From Salvator merianae (taxonomy: Eukaryota > Chordata > Lepidosauria > Squamata > Teiidae), in assembly GCA_003586115.2 (NCBI GenBank), contig QVOM02000091.1:630180-694179 (forward strand): a stretch of 64,000 nucleotides of DNA, read 5' to 3'. The notes under the pieces are model-generated. The model was not told the origin of the DNA. It saw only the letters and a list, made by a program, of their open reading frames with translations, and ran no database searches. Position numbers and translations under genes: made by a program. Positions within the stretch are counted from its first letter, which is position 1. Every line of letters begins with the position of its first letter. Positions 22,953 to 34,900 of this stretch are shown in pieces.

Positions 22953-25900
22953 TAAAATAAAAAATAATAAAAAATAATAAACCGCAACCTGAAGCATTGG
23001 ATCTTCAGAGCTGAAAAGGTAATGCCAGCCATTTTCAGCTCAGTGCCTATGCTAAGTAGGCAAGGTGAGATGTTCATGCTGCTGTGCATTTATATGATGG
23101 CAGTGTAAGTTCTTGAGGGCAACAGGCCACCTTAGAATTCTTTATAGGATGCCGCCAAGAGCACTTGTGGATTGGCACGCACTTTCAGAGCAAGCACCCA
23201 TGGTAAGGTGTTGGGACACCATGCCCCTGGGCCCCCACCAGATCCTTCCACCTCCTGGGGGGGGGGCAGCCTAAGAATGCATTTATTTATTTGTATTTTT
23301 ATCCCACCTTATATCCAAAGTTCTCAGGGTGTGTTACAACAGTAAAAACAAATTAAAAGGACCCTCTAAAAGCAACTACAGTGCCTGAAAGCAGGGAGGG
23401 GAAGGTGTTCTTCAGCCAAACGTCTTTTCTTTGGCTGTAATCAGACACAGGGGGAAAAAAAGCATCTCTGAGGCATCTTACTGAACGTTTCGAGATGGGA
23501 TTGTTCACACACTAGTCTGCCCCTCCCCTCCTCATGATCATGCTGTGCTAGAAAAGGTGGATTAGAGAAGGTTGAGGACATGAGGGCCACACATGGTCTC
23601 TCTGAGGTTCCTGGGGCGCCCCTTTTGTTCTGTCTGATCACATCCTTACTTTCAGTAGCTGCCCAGATAGTAATGTAAGAAGAAATCTCTTAGTTCTGAC
23701 TGACAAGAAGTTATTGATAATCTTCAGATGCCAAATAATTTTTGAAGAATTTGACCTGGCTTTTTGACTGTGAGATATATATAGAGAGAGAGTTTATTTA
23801 TTAGATTGTTTTGGTGACATTTGGTCTGTCACTTTAGTCATGTATTATTATAACTTGTTGTTAATCATAGAAGCCCCGCTGAGTAGACAGATAAGACAGA
23901 AAAATGAAATAACCAACGTAAAGGGAACACTTTGAACTTCTGAAATGTTCTGTTAAAAACTGTTATTACTAAGTATAGTGCTGATGCTGCCAAACATGAG
24001 AAAAAAAATGTGCTGGAGAGGGTTTTTTCCAATTGAAAAATTCCTTGTGGAATGTTGTGAGCCTAAAAATTTGGTGCCTGTTCTCATGAGTCAGAAGAAA
24101 ATCTGCCTGTTCCCCGGTTATTCAGAGATTCTTAACGGTTGTATCAGGCTTGAGTAACCCGTGACCCTTTAAATGTTTTAAAACCACAGCAACCAAGAGA
24201 CTCAACGAACATGTTCACTGACTAAGGATACCGGAAACAATAGCCTAGAAATTTCTGGAGAGTCACAGAGGAGCCAATCCTGTCATACACAGTGGTGAGT
24301 AGGAACTATTCTGTCCATGTCCAAACGAATACTGTTTTCTAAATTCACCAGTCACACTGAAGCTGACAACAGGATTCTTTTGGAAATTGAGGAGAAGGAG
24401 AAGGAGAGGAAAGACGTCAAATGAAGATTTGCATTTTAATAGAAAAAAGTATATGGCTGCAATTCCACAGTGGGCGGGAGTATTCCAGATGGAATGGCTC
24501 TTAAAGGAACCATTACCAGACGCAGCAATCCTATTGTCCTGGGGAAATTCTGTGTGCTCTTGGACACCCTGTTTTGGGACAGGCCCTATGCTGCAATGCC
24601 CTCCCCATGCCCCACCCCTACCCAATGCCCTGCAGCACCCCCAATGTCCCATGGCCCTCCAAAGCTTGCACAAGCTCCAGAGTCTGATGCAAGGGCTCCA
24701 ATAGCCGGGAACTAAAGTTCCTGGTCTCGGGAGCCTAGGGGAACCAAATGCTTACCCCTGCTAAACTGGAACAGGAAGACGTGTGCCCTTCCACGTGTTT
24801 CTCTGGGCTGGTCTTGCCATCCCTGGAACACCGGTAGACCTGAAAAAACAGGTCTACCAGTGTCCCAGTATAGGAGACCATTTTGTCTGCCTTAGACTGG
24901 CTAATGCTGCATCCAGTATGGATGCAGGATGCTAGCAGTGGCTGGAGTCTCCCTAAATCGTATCAGAACACAGAAGAGAGATGCCTCAAAGAGGGACAGG
25001 TCACACGCTAAAGAGGGACAGGAAAGACTATACTCCCAAAATCTGTCCATAGAGAACTAGGCCAAACCAAAACAAGGGCGCCTCCCCGAGCTCTTACCTC
25101 CATCTGGCAGTTCATCACCATCTCTTCCTGATTGAAATACCCGGATGTCAGCCTCACACATGCCTACTTCCTTTTGTCTTTTCCCTGCATTTGGCTGACA
25201 CCTGGGTATTTCCACCAAGAAGAGAATCACAATGAATTGCCAGACAGAGGTAAGATCCTGGCATTAGAGAAAATCCAGTGTCACTGCTGGATTTTCTGTA
25301 ATGCCAATCTATCAGATTTTTGCCCAGCTAACTCAGGACCATATTGAGATTGCCACGGATATGTATGGCAATCTGAATATATTCCCGGAAGAAACAAAAC
25401 TGACAAAATACTTCATTAGATAAGATGTCATAAAAAACACAGAGTGAGAAAGCAAAAAGTTTTTTTAAAAAAATAGAAAATACAAAATGTAAATTCAAAG
25501 TTGGAGCAGTAAGACCAGTTTATAGAACTTAATTGAGTTTGGTGCCTGAAAAGACCTCTCCTATGTGTTAATCCTCAAGAGTTCTGAACTAAAGAATATT
25601 GAGAACGTGAAATCTCGATCTGTCCTGCTTTGTTTTGATAAGGTTTCAACAGAGCGCAGCAAGCAAGTGAAAAAAAAATAAATCCTGTATTCTGTGAGAA
25701 CTTGGGCATCTCTAGGAACAGCATTACAGTGATGTTCCAGGGATCTGAAACCAGGTTATTTAAGAAGCTAATATATTTCTTGATCCTTTCCCTACCTGCT
25801 ATGAGCATTTCCCCTCTGTGAGTTCTTTAAGTGCAGCGTAGGCAATATGCCAGCTATCCATTCTGTTAATTAACCCAGAGACATTGGTCTGTATAATTCA

Positions 25901-28900
25901 TCAGTAGTACATTTCATACAAGGCTTTGTTAGTGGGCCTGTGCCTCCGGTTGTTGCAATACCCAGCAAAGTCACTGGAGCTCAGAAAAACTCCTGTGTAG
26001 AACATTGGAGAGGAGTGACCAGTCAGCGCACAATCTGATACTCCAGTGCCTCCACTGTGCATAGAGCAGTCTTTGCAAACTTGGCTCCTTCTGGATGTTT
26101 TGGACTAAAACCCTTTCAGCTCTAGTCAACTTGTCTCTCAGTGATATTGAGTATCATAAAACTCAACAGAAGAAGGTGGCAGCAGAGAAAAGCTGTGACC
26201 ACAAGCAATTTAAATACCTCTGAAACGGCTTAGGGATGATTCTGAGGGGGGAATGCTTGCAGGTTCAGCTGCCCTTTCCCGCATGACTGTTCTAGGCTAA
26301 AAAAAAGGTGGATCAGAGTGGGATGAGAACACGAGGACCACATGCTACTGTCTCTGAAGCACTTCTAAGCTGCTATTTTTGTTATGCATGAACACCGCTT
26401 TAGCAAAAGAAGCGGCTCAAAAACACCTCAGGGGCTGTGTTCCAACACAGCAAAAAACAAAGCATCTCTGAGGCAGCTCAGAGGCAGCCTAGAGATGGGA
26501 CTGTTCACACACCAGTCTGCCCCTCCCCGCTTTCATAAAGATTCTGTGCTAGAAAAGGTGGTTCAGAGAAGGCTGGGGCATGAGGGCCACACACTGTCTC
26601 TCTGAGGCGTCTCCAAGCTCGCCCTTTTGTGGTGTGTGAATGTAAGCCTTATGTTCTCCTCCCATCTCTAATCTACCCTTTCTAGAATGTTCATGAGAGG
26701 GGGAGGGGCATACTGGGATGTAAATGATCCCATTTCGGAACCATCTCTGAGCTGCCTCAAAAGTCCTTTTTTTATTGCATGTGAATACAGACTAAAAAGG
26801 GGGGAAAAGCCCTTTTCCTTCCCAGCACTCACACTTTACAAGCTCTAAGGTGTCTCCAGATGACAAGAGGCAATTGCAGGATCTTCTATAGATCCCACAG
26901 TTGCCTATTGCCTCCCCTTCCAAGCCAGCAGGAGGCAATCCCAGGGTCTTACCTGTGTCTGCCAGCTCCTTCTGTTCCTATGTCAGCCAAGCACCCGCCT
27001 ACTTCCCTTTGGATTATTTTGCCACGTTTGGCTAGCATCCAAGTATTTGGTAGAGCAACAGGATTGCAAGGAGTCAACAGACAGAGGTAAGCAATCGCTA
27101 TTAGGGGAAACCCAGCATCATTGTTGGATTTCCTGTATTAGCGATGTTTCAGGATATTGCCCTGATATCCCCAGGACTATATTGAGAATGCCATGGATAT
27201 ATGCTGTCCCAGGAGAATTGTGAGTTTTAACCCACTTCTGGAGGTACCCCCAAATAGAGGGACAACTTGTCTATCAGGGCACAGTTAGCATCAGCTCACC
27301 ACATTCACTAACTCATATCTTTCTCCCTCACCTGTTTCAATTCCTGATTGGCTAATGTTTCATTAGGTCATTTCCCATGTGGACTGGAATAGAACTATAA
27401 CCTTGGCTCTTTCCCCACTGGTCCTTATTCCAGGGCCTGCCATAATCGGCACTAGCATGTGGATGGCAGGTCCCTATTCCAGGATATAATCCAGAATAAG
27501 GCCCAGTGCAGAAAGGGCCCTTAACGATGTATCACCTGCTTTTAGGACTTACTCTGAGCCCCGATGCCGCTTCCTTTTAGCTGCCTTGTCCTCCGCTCCG
27601 CAGTTCACACTCGGCATCAGTCATTGCTGCCTAAATAGCACACTACAAAATCGCTGCTTGGGGATTCACTGTAAATATTCCATCGCAGTTTCCCAAGTCT
27701 CATTTCAAAAGTAAAACACAGAGCAGCAGCAAAAGGCCCTTTTGTTCTGGTGGCTTTGAATAAGACCTTTCCTCCTGAAATTACATATAGTATCCCCACT
27801 GTGGATCCAGCAAACAGCGTTCCTAACATATGGCAGTGGGGTTCCCCTGGGGCACTCTCTGACCACGTAATCTGTTTCCCCTACTATTTTGTGGGGTGCG
27901 GGGAGAAACAATCCCTTTGTGGACTGTCAGAAACACAGCGCTGGGTAATTTGAGTCACCAGGAGGAAGTGAAGCTGATAGCATTAAAGTTAGGACTGACA
28001 AGGGGAAGTATTTTCACCCAGCAGGTTCTTGGGGACTGTTCACAACTAAAGGCCTGGTATGGTATAGTAATACCATACCAGGCCAGTGAGGATCAGACAC
28101 TAAAGTGGCCACCCATACTCCAAGGGCTGATAAAAGCCTGAACTAGACCACCAGCACTTGAAGTGCAGATGGCCCAAACAGGACAGGCTGGATCTCTATG
28201 GCAAGGCCATAGCAACATGTGGCATATGCCTGGATGTTGCCATGACAATCAGGACACAGCACGTGACTGTGCAGCCAAGCCACACCCAACCCCTGCTCCC
28301 ACTTGCAGGGCTGCACCCAGAAGAGGGTGCAAATGTTGCTGCCTGGGAGCTCATTAGCTGCTCCCAGTCAAGCTGTGGACAACAGTTTAGTTGTCCATAG
28401 TACCTACTAATGTCTGGAAACAGCTGTGAGCATTTTGGGATGCTGCAGCAGCATGGAGACGGGCCTGTATAGTGAGCATCCAATCAGTCACTAGAAGATA
28501 AGTGCAAACAAGCCCGCGGTCTATGGAATTTGCTATCAGAGGAGGCGATGATGGCTTTAAGAAGGGGTTGGCACTCTCTAGTACCTAGTTCCTAGAGGGA
28601 TTGCCCTATTCAAAATACTATGGGTCAGCTAGGCTCCTGCAACAAAAGGTGCCCAGGAAAGCCGAAACTAATGAAAGAAACACACGCCTGTTTGTTTTTA
28701 AAAGTGTCTACACTAGTTTTTCTGGACTCTGCTAACGGTATGGGCCTACCTGATCCAAGGTATTTGGGGAGTGGGTTGACCTCCCTTGCACACCTCTACT
28801 ACTATGTTATTTTCCATATTTTCATGCTTTATGCCTTTTAATAATTAGAGCTGCCAAGTGGCACAAAATCTAATAAAGATTGCAGCAGGCATTTTGCTTC

Positions 28901-31900
28901 AGATGATAGAGAGTGCCGAAGTTCAAATCCCTGCCAGGAACAAGGGCAGACAGCAACCTGCAATCTATAACAATTGGGTTCAAATCCCACTTCTGCCTTG
29001 CGCTCATCAGGGTGACATATTTATGCTTTTCACTCTCCCCTTCCATCCTCACCCTTCTTCAGTTCCTCCACCTGAAGCAAAAATAGTAACTTCCCTCGCA
29101 GAATCACTTTCAAGTAAGTGCACGGAAAGCCCCAAAGCACACTGAAACTGCAACTAGAAGACTGCAGCCCAAAAGCAGCAGTCCAACCACCTCCAGGATG
29201 GAGAGACAGGCAGGATGCAGCTAAAGTTCATTTGCAGGGAGTCAAGAGCAGGTGAAAGTTTTGCCTTTGCCTTCTGCTTGAGAAAGCCCAGAAGCAATTG
29301 GTGGACCACTGTGTGAGACAGGATGCTGGACTGGATGGGCTGTGGCCTGATCCAGCAGGGCCCCTTCTCTTATTTTCTTAATATAAAGGGGGATTAGATA
29401 AATTCTTGGGCACCAGTCATGAGTGTAGCTGGAGATTAACTCCATCCCAGAGGCTATAGCCCTGGTAGGTTGCATCTACATGCGTTTTAAAAAGTGGCTC
29501 AAAAGCGGCTTCAGGAAGGTCGCATGTGGCAGCAACATTAACAGCCAGAGAATGAACTTTTGGTGAGCATTTAATGTGGATTAGAGGTGGGCTCGGAATA
29601 CTAGCGTGTGACAGCTACCACCTCTAAGTTGCTTTTGAACCCCTTTTATTTTACTGCATCTGGATGCAGCCTAAGTACTTGTTTTTAAAGATGAACTTTC
29701 CCAAAGTCACTAGATTGGTCACTCTGTGAAAAGGATGCGCAAATTTCAATTTGCATTTGAAAAATCGTATGAAATTTCACATTCGCAAATTTTTGCATCA
29801 AAACAAAAATGCCTTTTTTCACATTTACAGTTTTTGATTGAAACAAAACAGTCTCTTCTTTTGCGAAAATGGAATATTCGTCAAATTTTCACGTTTTTGC
29901 TGTGTTTAAACCATTTTCAATGGCATCTTGAATGGCATTTTCAATGGGAAAAACTTGCAAAAAGTACAAAAACGAATGCGAAAAATGCCATTTTTGACAC
30001 TGCAATTCGCTGATGAACCAAAAAATACAGATTTTCGTTCAAAAACAAATCGGCAATGAATTTTTTTTTGTGTGCATATCCTTACTCTGTGAACCAAGGG
30101 TGTTTTAGTGAATCACAAAGTGTGGTCTTTATCTAGTTCCAGCTGGAATCGCCAGCTTCCCAGAATCCCCTTGCCTCTAGAGGAAAAGGAGATTGGCAGC
30201 AGAGTTTAGCTACTGATATCCAGCTTGTTATAGTGAAGGGAATATTTGTAGTTCAGGATTACAGTCTTGCATTCTTCAGTTAAATTTATTCACTCTTTGA
30301 CCAGAACATAATATTGTTTACAACATTACAGAAAACAAAAGTTATAGTGTCAAGTAAAAGCAATACATTTTAGAAAATCAACCTGTTAAAAGAGTAAAAT
30401 GAAATAAAACCCCAACCCTGATTTACTACCAAACCTTCAAGAAGCTTGTTCCAACTAAAGGCCTTTTCGTACCTACCAGCTGGAATGTTTCTGTCTAACT
30501 CACAGGTCAGGCATGTCCACATTGCTCCGCTGCTGCAGCCACCCTGGAATGGGATAACCCATCCCCAGGGTGATCCAGCTGTGGACTGCCCAAAATCAGC
30601 CTGCCCAGAAATGGCTGGATCATTCCTGGGGAGGTGGTTTTGCACCCTCTTCTGAGTACAGGATGGTGAGTGGGCGTGGCTGCGTGACTGCAGCTGTGCA
30701 ATCACATGCAGTTGCCAGATCACCATGGCAACCTCCAGCATCTCTCCAGATGTTGCTTTGGACGTTGTCTTGGCGATCCATGCAGCCTCGTGCTGGCCAT
30801 TTGCACTACAAGTGCTACTGAGCAGGTACAGGACTAATTTAGTACTTGTAGTGCGAATGGCTACCACCACATTGAATCCTTACCGACTTGGTATGGTATT
30901 GTTATACCATACCAAGCTAGCAAGTGCAAACAGACCATAAATATCAGGCTGTTTAAGAATTTGTTTTCTAACTTTGATGACACTGGCAAAGAATCTCACT
31001 GTGTTCCTTGCAGAAATGATATGTGTGCCGGATAGCAGCTTATGTATATAGAAATTATCTAGTTTATCTGGGAATCAATGTAATATTGGGGTAATATATT
31101 GGTATCTTGTGTCTCTGTAGAATGGACAAAATAACAGTACATGTCCTATTGTATCCATTTCATTCTTTTGATAAGGACATAAGTAAATTCTAGTACTGTT
31201 GGGGTTCTCCGAGCTTTTTCTCTTTTCTGCAGACATTTTGCTACCAAACTTGCTGCTAATGAGATAATGCTACCTAGTCTGCAAAATATCTGCAGAAAAG
31301 AGAAGAAGCTTGGAGAATCCTAGCATGCAACAGTGTCCAGCTTGCCAAAACACCTGAGCATTTGTGCCTTGGCATTTTTCTGATCAGACGGAAAGCAGGC
31401 GTCGGGTCCAATTTATTTCACGTGTTTCACACCTTATAAGACACACTAGCATATAAGACACACCTGTAGGTTGCCAAGAAATATTTAGGATAAATGGTTT
31501 AAAAATAGGACTCTTGGTGATGTTAGAAGAATTTGGGGATGGGTGGAAGACTGGGTCTTATATGGCAAAAATACAGTATTTATTTTTCTCTAGCTGTATA
31601 TTTGAATCCTACCTTATAAAGACTTGAGGCAGTTAATAAAAGCCGACGAAAACATTAGAAGAATATGGGGGGGGGCATCCACAGGTCTAAATTAAAAACA
31701 AAACAGTGGTAGACAGGTGGTAGCACTGAAATTAGGGGTAGGACAAGTGGAAGAGTTAGGTCTGAAGGTTGCTTCTTAACAGGGGGAGTTGATGTTATCG
31801 TTATCAATAGCCAATTGATGGTTGATGGCTATTACTCATAAATGAAAGCTCTGTGGTCAGATGTCATACACTGACAAACCACCTGGGTTTCCCCTATGCC

Positions 31901-34900
31901 CTGCTTGTGATCTTCTGTGGGACACCCCCTCCACCTCCCTTTCCTGTAGAGGCACAGTGGTGCAGGTGGCTAAGGCACTGATCTTTCAATGGGAGGATCG
32001 GAGTTCAAAGCCCCTGTCTGCCGTGTAGAGGGGATGAGCGCCCTCTACTGGCCTCTAGCTCCAACCAACCTAGCTGTTCGAAAGCAAGTAATTGCAAGTA
32101 GATAAATAGGGAGCATCACATTGTGTGATGCGGAAGATAGATAGATGTAAGCCTTCAGGCGAAAAATAACCTTGTAAGCCGCTTTGAGTCAGCTTCGGCC
32201 AAGAAAAGCGGGGTATAAAAACCAAGTTCTTCTTCTTCTTCTTTTCTTATTTCCCTCTTCTTTTACAGTTGTAACAGAATGTTCTCTCCTGGATGGTCAA
32301 AGGAGAAGATAATTGAGCTGCTCGTCCCTTTTGACAAGGTGAGTTTGAGGCAGCAGCTTGTATTTTGGCCAGCTTCCACGCTTCTTTCCACAACCAGTTA
32401 GAAGCAGGCATTATTATCCAATCACGAGAAAAAGAGAAATACCGTACATGTTAAGTTTCACAGTGACACCCTATAACCTGTTTGAATTGAACCTGGTTGT
32501 TCGTCTTTGTTCAAACTGCATCAAATCACTTCCTATTTGAAAGAGACCAGTTAGACCCGAACCAGAGGGTGTTCGCTCAAAAGGGTTGAACCACTCGATT
32601 CGATTTGAACCAGTTCGGGTTCACCTGCAATGGCCCTTAAAAAGGACTTTTTCCCATTGTTTTTTAAAGTTCTTTTAAAAACAAACAGGTTTAAATCTGT
32701 TTGAAGTTCGAACTTGAACTGGATTTGAATTCAAGCTGAACCACAGTTTTACAGTTTGTGCACAACTCTACCTCCCGCACATCTAGGTTGGTGAATCATT
32801 ATGAAACTGTGGGAGGCTCCCCTGCAGGTGTTTTGGGACTTCTGTATAACTCACAGCTGTTTCTTGTATGGGGGATCCCTTGCCTTTTCATTTATTTATT
32901 TATTTATTTATTGGATTTGCATACTAAACATTTCATAAAGACTATGTAGTTTGCCTAAAATATAGGCCTGAAACAAAGAGACAGATAAAGCAATTGTACC
33001 TTAGCATAGTCACTTCGTCAGCTCCCTACGTAAGTAGGAAGTTTTGTGGAGAAGACTGAGGCAAGATCCACACAGGACCTTGAAGCCGTTATGGGACTGG
33101 AGTGAAGATGCATTGGCCGCACATCTGTGCAGCCCTGTTGCACCATAAGAGTGCTCCCATGGCACAGGATTGACACAATCCTGCACCAAGGGAGCACTCC
33201 CTGTGCCGTTAAGTGCTCCACAGAGTGCTACAAAAGTAAGCCACGGTGGAGAGTTCTGACAGTGGTTTATGAGTACCATGCTGTCTGAGCCTACCTGGTC
33301 CAGCATTTTTCAATAACGAACAAAAGAAAATGACTGACTTCCATGGCCATTTCTGGTGCTCTCCATGAAGACCGCAAGCAGAAACACTGAACTGGGGAAA
33401 AAAAGTTCCCAGGTTCAGTGTTCCCTTTGTCTGGACCAGTGGCAGGCAAGCAGACAGCAGGCTGCCACCACTGGAAGTGATGATGAGAGCCAGGAAGATT
33501 GCTCAAGGACTGATTTTAATTTACAGCACCAACCTCTGGTATCAAGCGAAATCTGCCTCAGATCAGTATTAGTATACACAAGCAAGCCCTTACATCTTTT
33601 CCGGCATTAATTCTATCCCATCTCATTTGTAGCAGTTCTGGGCTGTTGTGCTGTGTTCCATAGTTCTTCTGAGAACCTAAGCTTTCAGATATAGCTGTCC
33701 TCGCTTTGCCACCACGTATACTAAAATTGGAAAGATACAGAGAAGATTAGCATGGCCCCTGCGCAAGGATGACACGCAAATTCATCAAGCATATCCATCT
33801 TCAGAGGATCTGACTTCTGTTTTTGACTCTTCCAGAAGTCAAATCCTCTGAAGTTGGATATTGTAGCTATATCCGAAAACGTAGGTTCTCGGAAGAACTA
33901 TGGAACATGGCACAACATCCCGCAAACTCCTACAAATGAAACTGAAACCAGCCATGAAAGCCCACGTTCTACCAATGCTATCCCATGTTAGAAGCCAGGG
34001 CTGCAAGATGACAGTATACAATGCCATCCCACAGGTTAGCCTTCACTACCAGCAGGTGCCCGGCAAACAAGTGGAAGAAACTGCAGCACTTCGGCAGCCT
34101 GTGCCCCTGGAAGGTTTGCAGCCCTTCCAAGGCCTGGGCTTCTCCCTTGACAAGTTGGGTGAGAGGCTACAGTCTGGCCTCCATATGCAGCAGAAGGTCA
34201 CAGAGCTGGAAGCAAGGCAGAAGACCTTAGAAAATATTGTGTCCGTTCTGAGCCGAGAGCTGGGCAGAAGAGACAAGAACCCTAGCGACGTCCTCAGCGA
34301 CACGATGGCAAAGATCCTCTACTTGGAGGAGAAGGTAGGAGTCATCTTGCAGTTGCATATTAATTTAGAAATTTCAGCTTCAAGGAAAAACAGAGCTCTA
34401 CATTGACAATACTGAAGATGGATTCACGTATGGTAAAAAAAAAATCCCCTTTAAGGTAGTTCACAGGTGGTTCACAGGTGGGATCCTTCACCTGCCAGTC
34501 TGCTCCTCCCCCTCTCATGAACATTCTAGTCTGCCCCTCCCCCTCTCATGAGCATTCTAGTCTGCCCCTCCCGCTCTCATGAACATTCTAGTTTGCCCCT
34601 CCCCCTTCTCATGAACATTCTAGTCTGCCCCATCCCCTTCTCATGAATATTCTAGCCTGACCCTCCCCCTTCTCATGAACACTCTAGTCTGACCCTCCCC
34701 CTCATGAACATTTTAGGGTAGAAAACATGGATTAAAGATGGGATGAGAACATGAGGGCCATACAGTACCATCTCTAAGATGATTTTGTCTTTTCTGCTAT
34801 GTGTAAATGCAGCTTCAGACTTTGAGCATTCAGGGCACATCAACTATATTATTTCATTATCCGTAAATAATGAAATTATTATAGAAACACAGGAAGTTGC

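Noticed and set aside
33697..33790. Functional U6 gene
   Set aside because: It lacks the 3' end and terminator and has no U6-type upstream promoter; it sits inside a transposon arm.
33900..34034. Upstream extension of the TRAF exon 3 frame (MEHGTTSRKL...)
   Set aside because: This part lies in the Penelope-like arm and its continuation, so the exon is taken to start at 34035 or 34056.
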